Positions 1-4,368 of a DNA stretch of 5,472 nucleotides are shown here, in pieces; the first letter of the stretch is position 1, and each line of letters opens with the position of its first letter. The notes beneath the pieces are model-generated. The model did not search any database. It was not told the origin of the DNA and worked only from the letters and a program-made list of their open reading frames with translations. The translations under genes and the position numbers were made by a program. The stretch is taken from assembly GCA_023416575.1 (NCBI GenBank), contig JAEZHL010000336.1, positions 1 through 5,472 on the forward strand, in the 5' to 3' direction. This DNA is from Pseudomonadota bacterium (lineage in GTDB: Bacteria; Pseudomonadota; Alphaproteobacteria; Rhizobiales; Hyphomicrobiaceae).

Positions 1-117
1 TTGCTGGAAGCAGTCGCTATCGCGCCGTTGATGGTGAAGCGAGGGCGCTATCAATTCGACAAGGAGATCTTCTTCGCGATCGTGCTGGATCGGGCCCCCG
101 TCGCCGGCTGCGGCTGA
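1..117 (+). CDS. C-terminal end of an unidentified protein (partial)
   Basis: Frame 1 is open from the first base to a TGA at 115-117 and gives the last 38 residues of a protein whose start lies outside the window. The tail includes RGRYQFDKEIFFAIVLDRAP and ends AGCG. About 31 of 38 codons end in G or C, like the clear genes here, which supports real coding. Of the other two plus frames, one stops early and the other runs on as a low-complexity shadow of the opposite gene. A hairpin begins inside the last codons, as expected for a gene end. I do not recognise the family: the tail is too short, and no motif, signal or membrane segment can be assigned. Its transcription converges with that of the minus-strand gene ending at 174. 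Confidence 0.6.
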   Translation: MLEAVAIAPLMVKRGRYQFDKEIFFAIVLDRAPVAGCG

Positions 118-132
118 GTTCACCGCAGCCGG
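104..132 (+). terminator. Hairpin spanning the stop codon of the upstream gene
   Basis: CCGGCTGCGG (104-113) is perfectly complementary to CCGCAGCCGG (123-132), a 10-bp GC-rich stem with a 9-nt loop. The TGA stop of the partial gene lies in the loop. No U-rich run follows, so it is not a canonical intrinsic terminator by itself. Together with the adjacent stem at 136-166 it probably ends or protects transcripts at this convergent junction. Confidence 0.5.
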
Positions 133-135
133 GAG

Positions 136-166
136 CGACGGCGGGACTAGGCCAGTCCCGCCGTCG
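136..166. terminator. Strong hairpin between convergent genes, likely bidirectional terminator
   Basis: CGACGGCGGGACT (136-148) pairs perfectly with AGTCCCGCCGTCG (154-166), a 13-bp stem with a 5-nt loop (AGGCC). It lies 18 bp past the plus-strand stop at 117 and 7 bp past the minus-strand stop at 174, so it can serve both transcripts. On the plus strand a weak A/T stretch (AAATTCACTAGCTT) follows. On the minus strand no U tract follows. High-GC bacteria often use such stems with poor U tracts, so the terminator role is likely but inferred. Confidence 0.65.
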
Positions 167-173
167 AAATTCA

Positions 174-560
174 CTAGCTTCTCAGGTGAGAGAACGCCTG
201 CGGGTCACGCTGGCAAGAGGCCATGAACTCCTCGCGAGATACGCGCTCACTCGTGCCACTCTTCGGGGCACCGCCTGCCGTGCCGCCGCTCATGCCGCCG
301 CTGGGGGCTCCGCCTGCGGTGCCGCCGCCCATGCCGCCGGTGCTAGGCCCCTGTGCAGTCTGCATGGCCTGATGCATCCGCTGAGCCTGCTGCCCCGTCA
401 CGAACCCCTGGTTACGAGCATCCGCTTGTTGCCAGATCTGCTGGCACGTTTGCTGCGCCTGAGGGCTTGGCTGCTGGCTCGGAGACTGAGTCTGAGCATG
501 TGCCGACATCGCCAAACCGAAGGACGCAGCGGCAAGAGCTGCAATTTTGAGCGTTCGCAT
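174..560 (-). CDS. Small exported protein with degenerate EF-hand-like motif and Gly-rich repeats
   Basis: The product has 128 residues. Residues 1-22 form a signal peptide (MRTLKIAALAAASFGLAMSA, then HA), with likely cleavage after AHA, which places the protein in the periplasm or outside. A Gln/Ser/Pro-rich stretch follows (23-37). DARNQGFVTGQQ (47-58) has the spacing of an EF-hand loop, with Asp first, Gly at position 6 and a hydrophobic residue at 8. It lacks most calcium ligands and the terminal Glu. Two 13-residue Gly-rich repeats occupy about 74-99. The tail carries ERVSREEFMASC (105-116), which resembles the second half of an EF-hand. C39 and C116 could form a disulfide. ATG 558-560 is preferred over upstream in-frame ATGs (587, 731) because it has an AAGGAG site and opens directly into the signal peptide. 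The function is unknown; calcium binding is doubtful. The gene is divergent from the oxidoreductase and may be EcfG-controlled. Confidence 0.82.
   Translation of the reverse strand: MRTLKIAALAAASFGLAMSAHAQTQSPSQQPSPQAQQTCQQIWQQADARNQGFVTGQQAQRMHQAMQTAQGPSTGGMGGGTAGGAPSGGMSGGTAGGAPKSGTSERVSREEFMASCQRDPQAFSHLRS
265..342 (-). repeat. Two tandem 39-bp units encoding 13-residue Gly-rich repeats
   Basis: Units 265-303 and 304-342 are near-identical, with a period of exactly 39 bp. They lie within the small exported protein gene and encode TGGMGGGTAGGAP and SGGMSGGTAGGAP. The in-frame period means gain or loss of a unit would not break the gene. The segment probably forms a flexible linker between the EF-hand-like loop and the C-terminal half-motif. 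Confidence 0.85.
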
Positions 561-570
561 CGGATGTCTA

Positions 571-576
571 CTCCTT
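571..576 (-). promoter_or_regulatory. Ribosome binding site that fixes the start of the exported protein
   Basis: Read on the minus strand, AAGGAG lies 10 nt upstream of the ATG at 558-560. The alternative in-frame ATG at 585-587 lies upstream of this site and has no purine-rich element of its own, so the 128-residue form is preferred. Confidence 0.7.
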
Positions 577-620
577 TTGCGTTTCATCGACCCATCGACA
601 AGCAAGATGGGGGTGGTTTT

Positions 621-646
621 GGAACGCAGCCATAAGAGTTTCTGTT
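621..646 (+). promoter_or_regulatory. Candidate EcfG-like promoter facing the FAD oxidoreductase
   Basis: On the plus strand, GGAAC (621-625), a 17-nt spacer and TGTT (643-646) match the EcfG consensus with one mismatch in the -10 element. The elements interleave with the minus-strand promoter: each -35 GGAAC overlaps or abuts the other strand's -10. The implied leader to the GTG at 754 is about 100 nt. This is weaker than the minus-strand match, and a vegetative promoter elsewhere in 650-740 cannot be excluded. Confidence 0.3.
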
Positions 647-648
647 CC
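623..648 (-). promoter_or_regulatory. Candidate EcfG (general stress response) promoter for the exported protein gene
   Basis: On the minus strand, GGAAC (648 to 644) is followed by a 17-nt spacer and CGTT (626 to 623). This matches the alphaproteobacterial EcfG/SigT consensus GGAAC-N16/17-CGTT exactly. It points at the small exported protein gene, with an implied leader of roughly 55-60 nt before the ATG. Small exported proteins of unknown role are common members of EcfG regulons. The match is seen in the sequence; use by EcfG is inferred. Confidence 0.6.
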
Positions 649-741
649 CGGCGAATTGCCTCTGGCGGGAATATCCGCCGCAGGGTGGTGATCTGGACGA
701 CGGCATTCCGGTGCGGCAATCTTCTCGCCACCGTTCACATC

Positions 742-747
742 GGGGGA
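742..747 (+). promoter_or_regulatory. Ribosome binding site for the GTG start of the oxidoreductase
   Basis: GGGGGA sits 6 nt before the GTG at 754-756. An in-frame TAA at 751-753 immediately precedes that GTG, so the gene cannot start farther upstream. The next residues already match the usual N-terminus of this enzyme family, which fixes the GTG start. Confidence 0.75.
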
Positions 748-753
748 CAATAA

Positions 754-2067
754 GTGCTGCAGAATGAGCCATTCTGGTGGATCGACGCTCCGCCGCGGTC
801 GCTGCCGAAAGAGCCGTTGGAGGCGAAATCGGACGTCGTTATCGTCGGCGCCGGGTATACGGGCCTTAGCGCTGCATTGACACTCGCGCGGGCCGGCCGT
901 TCGGTGCAGGTCTTCGATCGCATGCGCCCCGGTGAAGGCGCATCGACCCGCAATGGCGGGATGGCAAGTGGCAACCTCCGTCCGGGTTATCGGGAACTAG
1001 TCGCCAAATTCGGTGAAGCGCGCGCATTGGCGATCCAGGCCGAAGCGAAAGCTGCCCGCGAGTATCTGCAGAATTTCATCGAGACTGAGGGGATTGCCTG
1101 CGATTTCGCGATGACCGGGCGATTTTCGGGTGCGTCCAATACCGCGGACTACGACGGGCTTGCCCGCGAGGCGGACTCGCTGCGAAAGTCGCTCGGTATC
1201 GAAATTTATGCCGTTCCGCGGAGCGAGCAGCGGGCGTTTCTCGGAACGGATTTCTACCGTGGCGGCGTGATGCGGATGGATATCGGCGGCCTGCATCCCG
1301 CCAAGCTGCACAGTGAACTCCTGCGGCTGGCGCTCGCCGCGGGTGCCAAGGTGCATGGGGAAACGCCGGTGACTGGGATTCGCTCGGAAGGCGATGCCTT
1401 CGAGGTGGAAACGTCACGAGGGAAGGTCCGCGCAACCCACGTCATCACAGGAACCAACGGCTATACCGACGCCGTTGATCCCTGGCTCCGCCGCCGGCTG
1501 GTTCCGGTGCGCAGCCGTATCATCGCCACCGCGCCGCTTTCTGGCAACCTGATGCGCCAGCTCATGCCGAAAGGCGTGATGTGCTCGGAAACGCGCAAAC
1601 TGCACTATTACTATCGGCCGTCTCCCGACGGAACGCGCATCCTCTTCGGAGGACGCGACGGTTCAATCGCGGGCGATCCGGCCTGGCCGACGGATAGTCT
1701 GCGCCGGGCACTGGCTGACATCTTCCCCGAGCTCGACGGGGTCGAGATCACGCATACGTGGTTCGGGCACGTCGCCATGAACCGCGACATGGTCCCCCGC
1801 ATTTTCTCCCGCAACGGTGTGCGTTATGCGACCGGCTACTGTGGATCGGGTGTCGTCTGGGCCAATTGGGCGGGGCGCAAGGCGGCTCTGCAGATTCTCG
1901 GAGATTCGCACGGAAACTCTGCCCTCGACTTCCGGCCGCCTGCCGCGGTCCCGTTCTATGACGGACGGCCGTGGTTCCTGCCCGCCATGATCGGGTGGAT
2001 GGCCATGCAGGACAAGATCGCAGCCAAGCGACGTAAGCGGGAGGACGCGGCCAACAAGCCAGCGTGA
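754..2067 (+). CDS. FAD-dependent oxidoreductase, DAO family (PuuB/OrdL-like)
   Basis: The 437-residue product is full length for the D-amino-acid oxidase-type fold (DAO), which oxidises amines or amino-acid-like substrates with FAD in the cytoplasm. It shows the FW-W lead-in (7-9), the dinucleotide-binding segment VVIVGAGYTG (28-37) with a GxGxxG core, and D55 at the end of the second strand for the ribose. GASTRNGGM (62-70) is the flavin-contact motif typical of gamma-glutamylputrescine oxidase-like enzymes. YATGYCGSGV (358-367) is the C-terminal FAD motif; many relatives have GHG where this has GSG. The tail contains FYDGRPWFLPA (401-411) and ends in a short basic segment. No signal peptide is present. 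The start is GTG. The real substrate cannot be read from sequence; sarcosine-like, polyamine-derived or other amino compounds are all possible. The ABC transporter gene follows after 387 bp, and the EcfG-like promoter region lies upstream. Confidence 0.9.
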   Translation: MLQNEPFWWIDAPPRSLPKEPLEAKSDVVIVGAGYTGLSAALTLARAGRSVQVFDRMRPGEGASTRNGGMASGNLRPGYRELVAKFGEARALAIQAEAKAAREYLQNFIETEGIACDFAMTGRFSGASNTADYDGLAREADSLRKSLGIEIYAVPRSEQRAFLGTDFYRGGVMRMDIGGLHPAKLHSELLRLALAAGAKVHGETPVTGIRSEGDAFEVETSRGKVRATHVITGTNGYTDAVDPWLRRRLVPVRSRIIATAPLSGNLMRQLMPKGVMCSETRKLHYYYRPSPDGTRILFGGRDGSIAGDPAWPTDSLRRALADIFPELDGVEITHTWFGHVAMNRDMVPRIFSRNGVRYATGYCGSGVVWANWAGRKAALQILGDSHGNSALDFRPPAAVPFYDGRPWFLPAMIGWMAMQDKIAAKRRKREDAANKPA

Positions 2068-2089
2068 AGCTCTGAGATAGGCAAATCGT

Positions 2090-2125
2090 CGGGGCTCGCG
2101 CTTGGCCGGGCCTCGATTTCCTTTC
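2090..2125 (+). terminator. Weak candidate terminator after the oxidoreductase
   Basis: CGGGGCT (2090-2096) can pair with GGCCTCG (2109-2115), a 7-bp stem including two G-U pairs with a 12-nt loop. A pyrimidine-rich run (TTTCCTTTC, 2117-2125) follows. It starts 23 nt past the stop codon. The stem is imperfect, so this is a plausible rather than firm call. Confidence 0.35.
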
Positions 2126-2217
2126 TGGAAGTAGAAGACGCCGTGAGCTGGCGTATTTACTGCTGGTCAAGGTAAAGTGCTGCGTGACCAACTGTTTCTG
2201 GTGTTGATTTGTGTCAT

Positions 2218-2228
2218 ATTACTGTAAT
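2218..2228. promoter_or_regulatory. Palindrome in an AT-rich patch, possible operator
   Basis: ATTAC-T-GTAAT is a perfect 11-bp palindrome, and TTAC (2219-2222) also pairs with GTAA (2229-2232), giving two overlapping dyads. It sits in the only clearly AT-rich stretch of the window, upstream of the ABC transporter operon and just before TATATA (2238-2243). Such a site could bind a dimeric regulator. No cognate regulator gene is visible, and the dyad is short enough to be chance. Confidence 0.3.
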
Positions 2229-2298
2229 GTAAGTGGATATATAGCCTTGCTGGGCGTCCGATTGGCGTCATGAAGTTTCAACGGCCGACCTGCCCTGG

Positions 2299-2323
2299 CC
2301 TCGTGAGCGGGGGTCCCACGAGG
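2299..2323 (+). other. Hairpin in the presumed leader of the ABC transporter operon
   Basis: CCTCGTG (2299-2305) is perfectly complementary to CACGAGG (2317-2323), a 7-bp stem with an 11-nt G-rich loop. No U tract follows, so a simple terminator is unlikely. If transcription starts in the AT-rich patch near 2240, the structure would lie in a leader of about 200 nt. It does not match any riboswitch I recognise. Confidence 0.35.
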
Positions 2324-2454
2324 GGCCTCTACCGACACTGGACTGCAGGGCGCGCGGCCGTGGTGCAATCAAGGGCCTAGAGACGTTGCATTCATACCGG
2401 ATCCGATGCTCCGGATTTGCAGCACTTTGGACCCGGAAACGATCGCCAAGCTGT

Positions 2455-4368
2455 ATGAGTGACCTGCTGCGTATCGAAGACCTGAAAATCTCGTTTGGGA
2501 TGCATGGCATTCAGCACGAGGTCGTGAAGGGCGTAAGCTTCCGTGTGCGGCGTGGCAGCGTCGTGGCTCTCGTGGGGGAATCCGGCTCCGGCAAGTCGGT
2601 GATTGCACAGGCCGTGATGGGCATCCTGCCTCCGGTCGGCTCCGTCACGAATGGTCGCATACTGCTCGATCCTGGCACTGGTGGGAAGCCGGCGGATATC
2701 GCCGCGCTCGACCCTGATGGTCCGCAGCTTCGTGGGCTTCGCGGCACCAGCATGTCGATGATCTTTCAGGAGCCGATGACCTCTTTGGCGCCGCTCCACA
2801 CGATCGGGAACCAGATTTCCGAAGCGCTCACCACGCATATGCCCGTCAATAGGCGGGAGGCGCGCCGTCGCAGCGAGGAAATGCTGGCGCTGGTCGGTTT
2901 TCCGAATCCGAAGCGGGCGTTCGACATGTATCCGTTCGAGCTGTCGGGCGGATTGCGCCAGCGGGCCATGATCGCCATGGCCCTGATCTGCCGGCCCGCG
3001 CTCCTGATCGCCGACGAGCCCACGACTGCCCTCGATGTCACCATTCAGGCTCAGGTTCTCAGCCTTCTCAAGGAGCTGCAGCAGAAGCTCAATATGGGCA
3101 TGCTGCTCATCACCCACGATCTGGGCGTGGTCGCCAATATGGCGGACGAGGTCGTCGTCGTTTACCATGGCGAGATCATGGAGGCAGGGCCGGCGGATGC
3201 AATTTTCCGCAACCCCACGCACCCCTATCTCAAGGCGCTGCTCAAGGCAGTTCCGCACTTCGACATGCGGCCGGGCGAGCGCCTGGTCTCGTTGCGCGAT
3301 ATCGGCAAGGGGAAACCAGCAGCAAAACCGGTTTCTGCAACAGCAGCTGGGAAAAAGCCAGATCTGCGGGTCCGCAGTGACGCTCCCTTGCTCGCGGCGC
3401 GCAATCTGCGGAAATGTTTCGGCACCCGTAAGGGAGGCTGGTTCGCGCAGCCGGAGACGATGCCGGCGGTCGTCGACGATGTCAGCTTCGACGTGAAAGG
3501 CGGTGAATGCCTCGGTCTCGTCGGAGAATCCGGTTGCGGTAAGACGACGCTGAGCAAGATTCTCATGCGGGCACTAACCCCGGATGCAGGGTCTATCACA
3601 TTTTCCGACTCCGATCGCGATGTCGATATCCTGAAGCTCGAAGGCGCGGCTTTGAAGGCGTTTCGGCCGCGCATTCAGATGGTGTTTCAGGACCCGGTAA
3701 GCTCGTTGTCACCCCGCATGACCGTGCTCAACATCATCCGCGAGCCGCTTCAGATCCACGGGCGCGACACGGGGCGCGAGCAGGTGGAACGCTGTGTCGA
3801 GCTGATGCAGGCCGTGGGGCTCGATCCGCGCTTTCTCAACCGCTATCCGCACAGTTTCTCCGGCGGACAACGACAGAGGATCGGCATTGCCCGGGCGTTG
3901 GCGCTCAATCCGGATATGCTGATTCTCGATGAGCCGGTCTCCGCACTCGATGTTTCGGTGCAGGCGCAGATCCTCAATCTGCTGAAGGATCTGAAGAGCG
4001 AGTTGGGGCTCACCTATCTGTTCATTTCGCATAATCTCGCCGTCGTCGATTACATGGCCGATCGCATCGCCGTGATGGCGCGCGGGCGACTTGTCGAGAT
4101 TGCGCCCCGCCATGTTCTGTTCCGAAAGCCGGTTCATACGTATACGCGCGCACTGTTGCGAGCCGTTCCATTCCCTGATCTCGACCGGCCGCTCGACTTC
4201 AAGCTCGTCAATCTCGGCGGCGCTTCGGACGAGGCGAATTGGGCACCGCAGTTCCGACATGACGGGGCTCGGCTCACTTACCTCGACCTCGGTGACGGCC
4301 ATAGGGTCTTGGCCAATCCGAACGTGGATGCCCGCGACCTCATCGAGGAAGAGGCCAGCGCAGTATGA
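2455..4368 (+). CDS. Fused dual-domain ATPase of a peptide-type ABC importer (DppD-DppF/YejF-like)
   Basis: The 637-residue product joins two nucleotide-binding domains that power uptake of peptides or similar solutes from the inner face of the inner membrane. Domain 1 has Walker A GESGSGKS (41-48), Q-loop Q105, signature LSGGLRQR (163-170), Walker B LLIADEPT (183-190) and H-loop H221. It is followed by the oligopeptide-type tail NPTHPYLKALLKAVP (253-267). An Ala/Lys/Pro-rich linker spans about 281-310. Domain 2 has Walker A GESGCGKT (357-364), Q412, signature FSGGQRQR (468-475), Walker B MLILDEP (488-494), H526 and a second such tail (about 559-572). Both ATP sites look intact. A further 60 or so residues (about 578-637) extend beyond the usual end. 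ATG 2455 is chosen because the conserved N-terminus starts there, although its ribosome site is weak. The only upstream in-frame alternative is a TTG at 2386, which adds an unconserved-looking stretch. The binding-protein gene overlaps the stop by 4 bp. Confidence 0.93.
   Translation: MSDLLRIEDLKISFGMHGIQHEVVKGVSFRVRRGSVVALVGESGSGKSVIAQAVMGILPPVGSVTNGRILLDPGTGGKPADIAALDPDGPQLRGLRGTSMSMIFQEPMTSLAPLHTIGNQISEALTTHMPVNRREARRRSEEMLALVGFPNPKRAFDMYPFELSGGLRQRAMIAMALICRPALLIADEPTTALDVTIQAQVLSLLKELQQKLNMGMLLITHDLGVVANMADEVVVVYHGEIMEAGPADAIFRNPTHPYLKALLKAVPHFDMRPGERLVSLRDIGKGKPAAKPVSATAAGKKPDLRVRSDAPLLAARNLRKCFGTRKGGWFAQPETMPAVVDDVSFDVKGGECLGLVGESGCGKTTLSKILMRALTPDAGSITFSDSDRDVDILKLEGAALKAFRPRIQMVFQDPVSSLSPRMTVLNIIREPLQIHGRDTGREQVERCVELMQAVGLDPRFLNRYPHSFSGGQRQRIGIARALALNPDMLILDEPVSALDVSVQAQILNLLKDLKSELGLTYLFISHNLAVVDYMADRIAVMARGRLVEIAPRHVLFRKPVHTYTRALLRAVPFPDLDRPLDFKLVNLGGASDEANWAPQFRHDGARLTYLDLGDGHRVLANPNVDARDLIEEEASAV

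Larger units (their letters stand above)
2068..2454. other. 387-bp intergenic region without a gene
   Basis: No credible coding sequence is seen on either strand. Minus-strand open frames here run on from antisense shadows of the neighbouring genes and lack initiation signals. The region holds a weak terminator candidate at 2090-2125, an AT-rich patch (about 2195-2245) with a small palindrome, and a hairpin at 2299-2323. A smaller stem-loop, ATCCG/CGGAT (2401-2405 with 2412-2416), overlaps a direct repeat of CCGGAT (2397-2402 and 2411-2416). It probably contains the promoter and a long leader of the ABC transporter operon. I could not assign clear -35/-10 boxes. Confidence 0.6.

Noticed and set aside
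186..635. Plus-strand open frame opposite the small exported protein
   Set aside because: The minus-strand frame has a signal peptide, a Shine-Dalgarno site and organised repeats. The plus frame gives low-complexity Ala/Arg sequence.
561..731. N-terminal extension of the exported protein to an ATG at 731
   Set aside because: It would put 57 unconserved-looking residues ahead of a clear signal peptide and would run through the candidate EcfG promoter. The Shine-Dalgarno site favours ATG 558-560.
2204..2232. A sigma-70 promoter using TTGATT (2204-2209) as -35
   Set aside because: No good -10 hexamer lies at 16-18 nt spacing; TGTAAT is 13 nt away and ATGTAA at 17 nt is poor.
2397..2416. CCGGAT direct repeat as an attachment or insertion site
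   Set aside because: It is only 6 bp, with no mobile gene nearby. It is better explained as part of a small local stem-loop.
2386..2454. TTG start at 2386 adding 23 residues to the ATPase
   Set aside because: The typical family N-terminus begins at MSDLLRIEDL from ATG 2455, and the extra residues look like translated leader sequence with no ribosome site.
2392..3258. Long minus-strand open frame (288 codons) antisense to the ATPase
   Set aside because: It lies opposite a gene with all ABC motifs intact, shows no recognisable domain, and arises from the high-GC codon pattern of the plus-strand gene.
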